Notes under the pieces: generated by a model
What the model saw: only the letters and a program-made list of their open reading frames with translations
Database searches by the model: none
Told to the model about the DNA's origin: nothing
Shown: in pieces, positions 10,301 to 22,300 of the stretch
How the letters are laid out: every line of letters starts with the position of its first letter
Position numbering within the stretch: position 1 is the first letter of the stretch
DNA from: Heterocephalus glaber
Lineage: Eukaryota; Chordata; Mammalia; Rodentia; Bathyergidae
Direction: 5' to 3'
Assembly: GCF_000247695.1 (NCBI RefSeq)
Contig: NW_004624776.1
Coordinates: 9,777,577-9,841,576, forward strand
Length of the DNA stretch: 64,000 nucleotides
Made by a program: the position numbers and the translations under genes

Positions 10301-13300
10301 ATAATACCTGGAATCCCAGCACTCTGGGAGGCTAACAAAATATGTTAATGTATGAATTGTTTTTTCTAAAGTAAAACCTCAGGGGCCGGGGATTTAGCTC
10401 AGTGGTTTCGCTGCCTGCTGCGCAAGTGCAAGGACCCGAGTTTGATCCCGGGTACCAAAAAATAAAAATAAATAAAGTAAAACCTCAGTATTCAGGTTTA
10501 ATTGCAGTGTTGGCACTTTGTGATAGATAAGTGGGTCATGGGTTGCAGTTTGGGCACTCATCTATAAAAGCTTCTCCATTAGTGGAATAGACAACTTCAT
10601 AGAAGAAATGCAAAATGGCCAAAAACTTACATGAAGAAATTCTCAACATCCCTGGCCATTAGAGAAACGCTAATTAAAACAAGACTGAGATTCCATCCTA
10701 CTCCAGAAGGAATGGTTATCATCAAGAAATCAAATAATAACAAAATACTGGCAAGGCTGTGGGAAAAAAGAACTCTTCTACACTGTTAGTGGAATGTAGA
10801 TTAGTACAACCGTTATGGAAATCAGTGTGGAGAGTCCTCAAAGAAAGCTGAAACTAAAAATTCTATCTGACCCAGCTATTCCCTTTCTAGATCTCGTCCT
10901 GAAAGACTTAAAGACATTGTATTACAGTGATCCATGCATACCCATTTTTATAGCAGCACAATTCATAATAGCTAAATCTTGGAAGCAGGCTATATGTCCT
11001 TCGACAAATGAATGGATAAAAAATGTGCTATTTACCCATAATGAAGTAGTACTACTCTGCCATAAAAATAAACTAGTCATTTGTAGAAAAATGCATGCAC
11101 CTTGAGATAATAATGTTAAGTGAAATAAATTAGACCCACAAACTTAAATATCACATAGTTTCTTTTATATGAGAAACCCAGTGTATAAATAAAGAGCAAA
11201 ATAAAAGATAGTAGGAAGTAGGGAGATGGATCTTTCTCATAGAGGAAGGGGACCAAGAGATGGAAGGAAGGGGGAGGGACTAGAGGGCAAGGGGATGGAT
11301 GAAAGAAGTATGATGTTTTATATACATGCAGCAGTTCCTCACAAGGAATGCAAACATTATGTACTGCAAACATCTACAAATTTAATAGAAAAAAATTAAA
11401 AATAGATTTGGAAAATGAAAAAGTGGCAAGCAGATGTTTTTAAATCATCCAAAATTCTTTCCAGTAAATGACCAATAGAGTAGTTCTCCCAGCTCTCTAT
11501 CTGTGTGTGTATGTACTTGTCTGTCCTCATTGTTTGGGTCCTCAGGAGTTAGTTACATTCATCTTATTCCTCAGTTCATGGCAGGCTGCCTAGTGTCTTT
11601 AATCAATACGAGGGTCCTCTTTGGAATTTATCTTATTTTTATAATTTTTTAAGTTCAGTAAATAAAGGAATAAGTTTCTCACGAATCTGTTTGTAGAGGC
11701 ACAAGTGAAAACATCAATGGAGAGCTTCCTAAATAAAGAGCTATCAAGGCTGGTGTGTGTATGAGGTATTCTCTGTCCCTTGACATAAGCAGAAAGACCT
11801 GTCTCAGGAAAGGTTGTTGCTGTTGCTTTAGGAAAGTGGTCATGATCTCTCAGTGCAAACTTTTCCCAGAAGGAAGAAAAATCATATTCTGGCCAGTACT
11901 AGAGGCCTTGGGGTATACAGGTACTTTGTACAAGACAGACTCCCATCGATATATACATTTTTTCTTTCATGGTTTGAAGTCTCCACTGTGCATGCATTCG
12001 AATGCCATGATTGTAATTATGCCACCTTTAGACACCTGCTTTGCATACTCGATGAAGATTTAAGCCATATCTGGTCCCCCATGCACCAGAGATTCCTCAC
12101 CCTTCACCTACTGGCAATGTCCAGAAAAGCATGCGTTGTGATATTTTTATGCACATTGTATAACCTCTGTAAACCCATTGTCTTCTTTTTTATTTCTTTA
12201 CAGGAAGTTCAGAAAAAAGTGTCTCTTTTTAGTCTGCAGATGGAACTAAGTGGGTTAATTCCTGGTCTGGTGTCTACATTCATACTTTTGTCTAGTAGTG
12301 ATCAGCGTGGACGAAAATTCCCTATGATTTTATCTTGTATTGGTATTCTTGCAACTAATGTTTGGCTATGTTTGCTTTCCTATTTTGCTTTTCCATTCCA
12401 GCTTTTGATTGCCTCTACTTTTATTGGTGCTTTTTTTGGGAGTTTCAACACATTTTGGTCAGCTTGTTTTGCTTATGTAGTTGATCAGTGTAAAGAAGAT
12501 AAACAAAAAACAATTCGAATAGCTATAATTGACTCCATGCTTGGAATTGTTTCTGGACTAACGGGGTTGTCGTCTGGCTATTTTATTAGACAACTAGGTT
12601 TTGTGTTGTCATTTTTAATTATTGCTGTGGCTCTTGCTGTTAATTTGGTCTTTATTTTATTTTTCCTTGGTGATTCAGTGAAAGAGTCTTCATCTCAGAA
12701 TGTTACTATGTCATGTATGGAAAGCTTTAAAAACCAGTTTCAGCGAACTTACATGCTTTTTAAAAATGCTTCTGGCGAGCAGCGGTCTTTTCTCTGTTTA
12801 TTACTTTTCACAATGGTCATTTATTTTTTTGTGATAATTGGCATTTTCCCAGTTTTTATCCTTTATGAATTGGGTTCCCCTCTCTGCTGGAATGAAGTTC
12901 TTATAGGGTATGGATCAGCTTTGGATAGTGTCTCCTTTTTTAGTAGTTTTCTTGGAATATGGCTTTTTTCCTACTGCATGGAAGATATTTATATTGCCTT
13001 CATTGGAATTTTTACCACCATGGCAGGAATAGTTGTGACTGCTTTTGCCAAAACCACGCTGATGATGTTTTTAGGTGAGTTACAAATGTAGCCTCAGAAC
13101 TATGTATTTACTTTTCTATAAAATGAGTTCAGTCTTTTGGGAGAGAACCTTTAATGTAAAACTCTATATATCCTACCCTAATTTATTAAAAGTAAAAAGC
13201 TATTTTGCCAGGAGCTAAAAGCCAAATTTGCTGAAACAAATTTAACTGAAAAACCACAATTTTCCAAATTTGCCAAAAAAATTGTTTTGAAGCCCATTCT

Positions 13301-16300
13301 TCATGTGAGTCAGTTCTTCCATGTAACTATTACCAAAGTGAACATTTCTTACAGTGCTGCTCCATAGACTACTTCCATAAAAATATTTATGATAATTAAA
13401 TAAAGTATACCCAAAAGATTTATAAGAAAAATTTATATTCATTGAATATATTCAAAAAGAAAATTCTTTTTTTTTTCAGTGTCTTCTGACATTTGTCATA
13501 TTCTGTTTTTAAAATATTTGGAATGTGCTTCACCGAAGTAATTTTACCGTACAATAATAGGTCACAACCTAAGTGGAAAATACTGTTATGAACTGTACAT
13601 TCAATCAGACATAAACACTGCTTCCAAAGAAATGAAGGAGGCAAGAGGTGCTCTGGGTTTGCTCTGATGGTCCTGTCCCTGTTAGCACCAGGAAAAGTGA
13701 CTCTCAGATCTTCAGGAAGAAAGTTCTTTGAAGCAGGTTTTGCAACTAGATCTTTCAGGAAACCAGTCATTTCATGACTTGACTTCTGATGAATTGCTGT
13801 TTGGCAAATTGGACTGCTTCCTTGACTGTGTACCTCATAACTCTTTTTGTAGGGTTTGAGTGAAATCCTGCATTGGAAAGGGCAGTGAAACTGTCAAGTG
13901 GGACTTTGGGAAAGGTCCAGTTTAGTCCTTTCTGTGAAGGAGGTATTAATTCCTGCTGCCTGTCAGGGAAGCAATGTGACCAAACAATGGGCTTTAATTT
14001 CCACCAAGTCCACTAAGTAACCTTGGGAAAATTGCTGAACTCCTCTGAGCCCTCATTTTCTCATTTGTAAAATGAGCATGGAATAACTTATTCAGAGTAT
14101 TGTAATGAATATTAGATAATAAAAGCAAGTAGCACAATTTCCTCTATTCAATAAACGTGGGTTTTCCCCTCTTCCTAAGAACTGCTAAGGCCACTGAAGT
14201 TAATACACCTGAAAATATTTTGTAAACTTTGAAGTGAACTGTAAATGTAATACATCATTATTTTATGACATAATTAAAAATGCTCCTATTAACAGTAGTA
14301 ATTTATGAACAGAGGTAATTTTGTGTTCATGAAGTTATCCAGCCACAAGATGAACAGCAAGATGATAAAGAGCCAGTTTACCAATAAACAAATCCATACA
14401 GTAAAGGAATGCAACACTGAGAATCCCAAGCCAGGAAAACAAGAACAAAAACAGTCAAAAATCTAATTAGCAGTCACAACTTCCTAAAAAAAAGAGGTTA
14501 CTTCATCATCAAAACAAAAGGCAAGTCAATCTCAATTGGCAGATTATACACATCTGGACCTAAAACTTCCATGAACATCTGTTTGTAATACTGAAATAAG
14601 AATTCCAGAATAACTTTCAAATGACCTATCCATAATCTTTTTAAGTCTTTAAACAGAATGTTACAATTAATTTGATCTTTAGATGCAATGACTTAGGATG
14701 CTCATACAAAATGAATGTTTAGACAGAGTATTTTCCATGTAAAATTCGCCATTAGTGTTCCAAACTAGCCTTATCTGATCATTTATCCAATCATTTCTCT
14801 TACAGTCAGAGTGCTGTTCTTTTTTCTTATTGCGCCTCTGTCTGTTTTGAGATCCATGATGTCAAGAGTGGTTCGTTCTACTGAACAAGGTGAGTTTAAT
14901 TTGTTTAAGGAATATAGTGAGTGTTCTGACTTAAGCCTATGTATGTTTGATGCTTCAGAATATTCTACAGCCTCCTGCCCCAATCTTTTTGATTGAGTGG
15001 TGAGCTCAGGCAAAGGAGCCCCTGCCCAAGGCCCTTTCTCTGGCTCTCCCCCACCCCAAGAGAAGAGGAGAGAGAACCGAGGACCAAGTGGATGTGTCCT
15101 CTGGGAGCCCACAACACTCTCCCCTTCTGCCCAGCACTGGCTACATGGATCTCTGTAGTTTCCAGTCCAGATGGCTCTGGGTTCATGTCCAGTGACTGCT
15201 CATGCGATCCTCTTCTGTGAACTATGTCCCTGTGTGCTCCTTCTGGACCACAGTAGACAGCCACTGGAGAGACCCTTCACAGGAAGGTGAGATTGACCTT
15301 GGAATTGCAGAGCCAGGGCATCTGTACCTGTGTGTAGATCACTCTTTCTGAGCAAAATGGAATAAGGCATACAACAGAATGGGAATGGCTACAGGCCAGC
15401 TCTCCCAGGGCCATCAAGTCCCTACATGGAACTTTTTGGTTGTTGTTTTTGTTTTTTCTTTTTTTGCGAGACAGAGTCCCACTTTGTAGTCTTGGCTGTC
15501 CTTGAATGCACTATGTAGCCCAGCCTGGCCTTGAACTCATGATCTTCCTGCTTCAGTCTCTTGGGTGCTTGTGTACCACATGTCCAGCTTCTACATAGAA
15601 TTCTTATACATTTAAGAATTCTACATTTATGTCTAGCATTCCATTATTTTTGTTTGGTTTTGGTTTTGGTTTTTGGTATCGGGGATTGAACTCGGGACCT
15701 TGAGCTTGTGAGGCACGCGTCGGAACCACTGAGCTAAATCCCTGGCCCTAGCCTTCCATTATTACAGAGGTTGTTTCCCACAATGGAGAGAGAGAACATA
15801 TCTTAAAATTAATGGTTCATTAGCCAGATTTATAACTTTTAAATATAGATGTCCTTCAGTATCTGAGGAGGTTTGGCTTCAGAACCAAAGCAACCAAAAT
15901 CCACAGATGCTCGAGTCCCTTATATAAAATGGTACAATGTTTGTGCACATAAACTTGCACATACCCTCCTGTGTACTTTAAATCATCTCTAGATGATGTA
16001 TAATAGATAAAACAGTGTAAACAATATGGAAATAGTTGTCATGCTCTAATTTAGGGAATAATGACAGGAAAAAAGTCTGTACATGTTCAGTGCAAATGAA
16101 GCCATGATTGGCCTAACTGTAATTTTTGATCCATGATTGATTAAAACTCCAGAAGAGGAACCCACAGATACAGAGGGCTAACTGTACTTAGGAGATAGAT
16201 AGATAGATATATATGACTCTAATTATGTTCTTACACTGGGCCCCACAAATGTTACCACTGTTCCTGAATCTGAGTCCTATCAGGAAACAATCCCGCTCAG

Positions 16301-19300
16301 CTGGCTCAAATCAAGAGACTTCTACGAAGGTTGGTATAGGGATTGGACAGTGTGAAGATTGCCAGCAAGCTGCTCAGATTGGGGCGAAACAGAGAAGAAA
16401 CACCATCCTCCATCCCTTTGACCAAGTGTGACAGAAAGTTAAGTCAGCGAGGAAGTCCAGGGAGAGTAAGCCTCCCAAGCACAGAACAGGGCAGAGGAGA
16501 TCAGACACTTGAGGCGAGCAGAAAATAGCCAGCACAAAAGAAAGACAGAATTAAATTTCTGATTAGAACTACTAATTAGGTATTAGTATATGATGTTGTC
16601 CTCTTCCCTTTCTGTATGATGTGAATATTGTTAGATTTAGGTGCTTTCTTTTGTTTCATATATTGGCCTGTTTCATATATTAGCAAATATCCTTATTTGA
16701 TTATTTATAAATAACAACTATACTTTTGTATTTATAACAGGTTAGTAAACACCGGGGAAAACTGAGTAATTTCATACATTTTAAAATATATTTCTTGTAT
16801 GTTTCCAGAAGAAGCACATACAACTCTGTACAGTACACTGTACTTGATAGTGTGATAAATGACTGTTACTGTTTTAAGTACTTATAATAACATGCTGTGC
16901 TTTTCATCCTTTAGAGCATAACCCTACTTATACAAAAGAGTTTACTGTAAAACAGTGTGCTGCTATGCTAGTGGTAGCCTCGTGTATCTCACGTTTAACT
17001 CCATATTTGGATAATATCAAGGGCCCATCACAGATGATTGACATATACCTTTTCAGTTTGCACTTAGAAGCTGGCACTCTGTGTGGTACTTTGCGATACA
17101 CGTGGATGAAATTGCCTAATAACATATTTCTCAGATTATATTTCCATCACGTCACATGACTGTATTGAAATTTAAATTTTAAAAAAATTGGCCTATGTGG
17201 AGTCTACTAGATAATTAGAATTTTTTCTCCAGACCACTATTTGTTTAAAATCAGTTTTGATAATTTTTCTAAAACAAATCACATCTTCTGATGTCTTGTT
17301 AATGCTTGAGATGTTTTTTTAAAAATTATATGGAAAAATGTTTAAGTACTTTTCAGTTTTGCTTTGGTTGAGTTCTATTATATTCAAATATTATTACAGT
17401 TTTTTTTCCTTTCTTTGAATAATTTTAATTTTTGTATATGTGTGTGTTTAGTGAATAATAAAGTTATACATTAGGCTCCAAAAATATATATATATATTTC
17501 TTGATTCTTTTTCATTCATAAGCCTTAGCTGTATATGCACACAACTGTTATAGAGTACGTATAGAGTAATAATTACCTTGGAAACCATTTAGGAATATAA
17601 ACATTTATAACTATACTATGCAAAATTATACTCACTTCCTTGGGTAATTCAATAATTTCTTAGACATGACGCTGATAGCACAACAAAAGGCAAGATAGAA
17701 AATAATAAAATAAATAAATAAAAGTCTTTCATTTAAAGACTTCATTCCAAGTTCATCCTTTGAGGGATGGATGTGTAGTATGGTGGTAGAGTAGTTGCCT
17801 AACATATGCTAAACCTTGGAGCCCATACCCAGCACTGAAAAAAATTTTTTATGCTTCAAAGAACACAATAAAGAAAGTCAAAAGGCAGCATACAGAATTG
17901 GAGAAGACATTTGAAATCAGGTCTCAGAGGAAACTTATATACAACGTATATAAAAATGCTTTAAAAATCAACAATAAAATAACAGACAATTCAGTTAAAA
18001 AATGAGCAAAGGATTTGAAAAGACATTTCTCCAAAGAAGATATACAAATAAATGGCCAATAAACACATGAAAAATCCTAAATATCATTAGACATTAGGGA
18101 AATGATGGTCAAAACCACAGTGAGGGCCAAAAAGATGACTGAAATAAAATAGTCCATAACAAGTACTGGTGAGGATATGGATATATTAGAACCCTTATAT
18201 ACTTCTAGCTGGAATGTAAACTGGTGCATCCACTTTGCAAATCAGTTTGGCAGTTCCTTAGAGGTTCAGATTACCTTATGAGCCAGAGAAATGAAAACAT
18301 ATGTCCACATAAAATCTTATATACAAATAAATGTTCGTAGCAACAATAGTCACAATAGCCAAATGGTGGAAACAATGCAAGTAATGAGTTGATAAACAAA
18401 ATGTCGTGTATGAGCCAATGGTCTTTTATTCACCAGTAAAAAGAAATGGTTTTCTGACACACACTATGACAAGAATGAACCATGAAATCATTACACTAAA
18501 TGAAAGAAGCTAGTCACAAAATGCCACATATTATCATACGAATTTGATTCCATTTGTATGAAATGTCTAGAATAGGCAAATCTGTAGAGACAGAAATTAG
18601 ATGAGGGTTTACCAGGGCAGGGTAGTGGAAGAGTAACTGCTAATGGAGATAGAGTTTCTTTTTGAGGTGATGAAAATATTACAGTTAGAGAGTGGTGATG
18701 GTCACACAACTCTGTGAATGTACTAAAAGCTACTGAATTATGCACTTTAAAAGAGTGAGTTTTGTGTTATGTGAATTATATCATTAAAGTTATTAGGCAA
18801 CAACTACCTGCTTTGACTTAGAAATTAAAGGGAACTTGTCAGGATGTATAGTTTCTTTTTGTTTGTATTTGGTTTAGTTTAAAAGACCTTTAAGATCATC
18901 CCATACTATTAAATATAGTAACATTTTAAAATGTTTAGTTCATATTTTGGCACTTCTTACTCTGAATTATAGTAAATTTGTGAACTGTGACTCCATTATT
19001 CTAGAATAATCTAATTACTTTGTTCCTAACTGTAAACTAAGAAGTACATTGGAGGGTGTCAAAATTTCCATGACTAAATGTATTCCTGCCTTCATTATTT
19101 TTTAGAAATGACCATTTTTGTTAAAATGTTATGTATTATATAATAATCAGAGAAAAGAGGAAATACTGTAGAGGTTTTTAGCTGTCTCTCACTATATTAT
19201 CTTAAGAAAGATGAGAGGCTAGAGGGGTGGCTCAGTGCAAACCCAACCCTGCCCCATGAAAAGTAAGAAAATGGAACTCTGGTAATGATTTTTAAATCTC

Positions 19301-22300
19301 TGTGCCCTATACAGGTGTGAAACTCATAGGTAAAGCCATCTGATTTAGCTATTTTGCCTTGCTTACGAACTCCTTGTGATTATAAACAACACAATAAAAC
19401 AGACCTGACTTTTTTTTTAGTTCTGTTGAGTTTTTTAAAGTTTAGAAAATAAATTCACTTGCACTTATTTAATCTTGCTTATCTCTGTAACTACAGAATA
19501 AGTAGAACTGCTCAGAGAAGTTTAGCAACAAGCTGAAGCTACTTCATAATAGTACATTGTGTCTGACAAATGGTGTCCTGTCTAACCTGTTTTCCAACAA
19601 GAATGGATTAAAGCCCTTACATAATACAACTAGCACTCTGCAGTCTGTCCTCCATAGCATAGCACATATCTGGCTGCAGCAAGAGTCACAAATAAGAGAA
19701 TATTGTGGTAGACAGCTAGGAGAACTTTCTTCCAATTAAACTGAGTTCATATATTATAAGTCATGGAGACAGTCTATATGCTACTTAATGATTGATGAAT
19801 GGGGTCCTGAGTTAAGCATTTATTCATTTATTTGACAAATATTTATTAAATGTCTACCTTGTACCAGGATAGCTGGGCCCTGGAGGCATAGCAGCAACCA
19901 AGGTAGATGTGTACTTGGCATTGACAGAGTTTTCATTTTAGTCAAAAGACCATAAAATATTTTGCAGAGATTTAGGAATGCATGTCCTATCACTCAATGA
20001 CGAATTTGAAGCAGTGTATGAAGATATATACAGTGTAACCAAATGGAAAGATTTTAATGGAAAAAAATCAATGCATAGTCTAAAGACTGAGACCCTTAGG
20101 AATATTAGAATATAGACTTGAACAGGATAATTGAGTTGTGAAAACAGTCCTTAAGCTTGCCTCTCATTCTTATCAATTCAAGCAAACACAATTATTTACA
20201 TGATTTTCATTGTCCCAAAATACACTCCAGTTGTTCGTGGAAGAATAAATTTGGCAAAATAGGTAAGGAACAAGCATGGTCATTTGATGACAGAGTTTAC
20301 AGAAGGCAGAAACCATCTGGGGCCTGAGACTGAGGAAGTAATATTGGTCTGGCTGAAAATGGTCACAAAATTTTACACTCAGTGACGCAAAATATGACAA
20401 AGGAAGAGAGGTACATCAAGATATCCAGCCTGTCCTTAGAGGTTTAACTCTTCAGTCAGTGTGGTTTTGGATTCCTGGTACAACTGAAAAATTGGGCAAA
20501 TGATATCGATTTCCAATTGTGACTTAGACTGCACATGCAGTCATTTTGTGCTCCTGAACAATGCTGAGCAGCCTACCCTTTACCAAACGTGTACAGACAG
20601 CAAGGGTGACTGCTGCAGTCCTTGCTTATCTCAGTCTGGGAAGGCACCCAAACAAGAGGTAGAAAACTGCATTTTAGAGAACCATTTAACATTACACTCC
20701 AGCATAAACCTTCGGTAGAGCCTGGGGTAATTACGACACGTGAAATTCCAGTGGTGACTACATTTTTTGGTCACTTCGGAGGGATGAATGAAACTCAAGT
20801 TGTAGAACGCGTGATAAGAATCTTATCTCTGCCTGCAGCTGTCATGCTTGCCACAATGGACAAGCACAGGAAAAGGACTCCTTTGCCTTTCCAAAGGAGC
20901 TTAGGGAGTCCTCCTGTCACACACTGTCATAGATGAACATGGGACATAGAGTGGGAGATGGCATCCTGAACAGCCAGGCTGCCTATGGCTTAGCCTTATT
21001 GTGGCAGGAAGAAGACACTGAAGTTTTCAAACAAGCCAGCTGCTAGTACCTTTTTAGCTTTGACCAAGGGACCCTGGAACTCAGCTCTTTTGGGTTTTCA
21101 GCATCTCTGGCATCAAGTCCAAGGAGAGCTCTTTGCCTCAGGTTCTCCATCTACAAAATGGATTACTGACAGAACAGTTTTCCTTCACCAAACAGTGCCC
21201 CATGTTTGCCATTTTCAGTGAATAATAAATTTTCTCTATTAGTTTTTGTTTTTTGTTTTGTAATTCAGTCTTTTTTTTCTTCTATACCTCTACCCTGAAT
21301 AGGTACCCTGTTTGCTTGTATTGCATTCCTAGAAACACTTGGTGGAGTCATTGCAATTTCTGCTTTCAATGGAATTTATTCAGCCACTGTTGCTTGGTAC
21401 CCTGGCTTCGTTTTTTTGCTGTCTGCTGGTATATTACTCATTCCAGTGATCAATCTATGGTATGTAATTATTTTTAATAATTTTTCAAAGGGCACCCCAA
21501 TTAAGGGAATTCCTCAACCTCACAAGTAAAAATGACATAGATCTGTTGGAATTTTGCCTCAGACTGCTTTTCTTCAGAATTTTTGGACATGAAAACATTT
21601 GTAAGTAATGTTGGAGATGTAGAAAGAGATGGTGGCAGGGCTAACCAAACTAAGAGAAAGAAAGATGGGGTCAGAGACCTGTTTTTGTTTTGTTTTGTGG
21701 TACTGAGGATTAAACTGGTACAACCCCAGCCCTTTTATTTTTTGAGATGGGGCCTCACTGAGTTGCTCAGGTTGAGCTCAATCTGGCAGTCCTTCTGCCT
21801 CAGTCTCTCAGAGTAGTAAGATGATAGGCATGTGTCACCATGTGTCTTTAAATATAAAAACTGATTAAATTTTAACTTAGAATAGAGATATTGATATTCA
21901 AATTATGATTCCCCTGAGTATAACATTTCCTGATGGTCAAAGATTGCTCTAATAAGATTTACTTGGGCCGGGGATTTAGCTCAGTGGTTCTGCCGCCTGC
22001 CTTGCAAATGCAAGGACCCGAATTTGATCCCTGGTACCAAAAAAAAAAAAAAAAAAGCTTTTAAGATTTACTTTAATATGGATTCTTAGATAAATGACAA
22101 AAACAGATAGAATGCACCAAATATTAAAAGTACTGTTTTGTTTTGGTACCGGGGATCGAACTCGGGACCTTGTGCTTGCGAGGCAGGCACCGGAACCACT
22201 GAGCTAAATCTCCGGCCCAAAAGTACTGTTTTTTTTAAATGCTGGCTTCTTTAATGACTCCCTTTTAAAATATGAACATTCAAATAAATACAAAACATAA

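Larger units (their letters stand above)
7325..12203 (+). other. SLC46A3: SLC46A3 intron 2
   Basis: A 4.9 kb intron with GT-AG ends. From 7330 to 9140 it has moderate G+C and no recognised gene or repeat. Further on it holds a B1-ID dimer, a hAT-like MITE split by an ID, and an L1 3' end. From 11400 to 12200 I see only unassigned sequence. Confidence 0.8.
14890..21302 (+). other. SLC46A3: SLC46A3 intron 4
   Basis: A 6.4 kb intron holding B1, ID, a Tigger-type relic, an L1 3' end and an L2 end. The segments 16200-17750 and 19940-21300 show no recognised gene or repeat. Confidence 0.85.

Noticed and set aside
11853..12203. Open frame continuing upstream of SLC46A3 exon 3
   Set aside because: It is in frame by chance. 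The acceptor at 12203 and the match of exon 2 to the known N-terminus show that the protein begins at 7136.
13420..13770. 116-codon minus-strand open frame in SLC46A3 intron 3
   Set aside because: The translation has no recognisable domain and no splice or promoter support.
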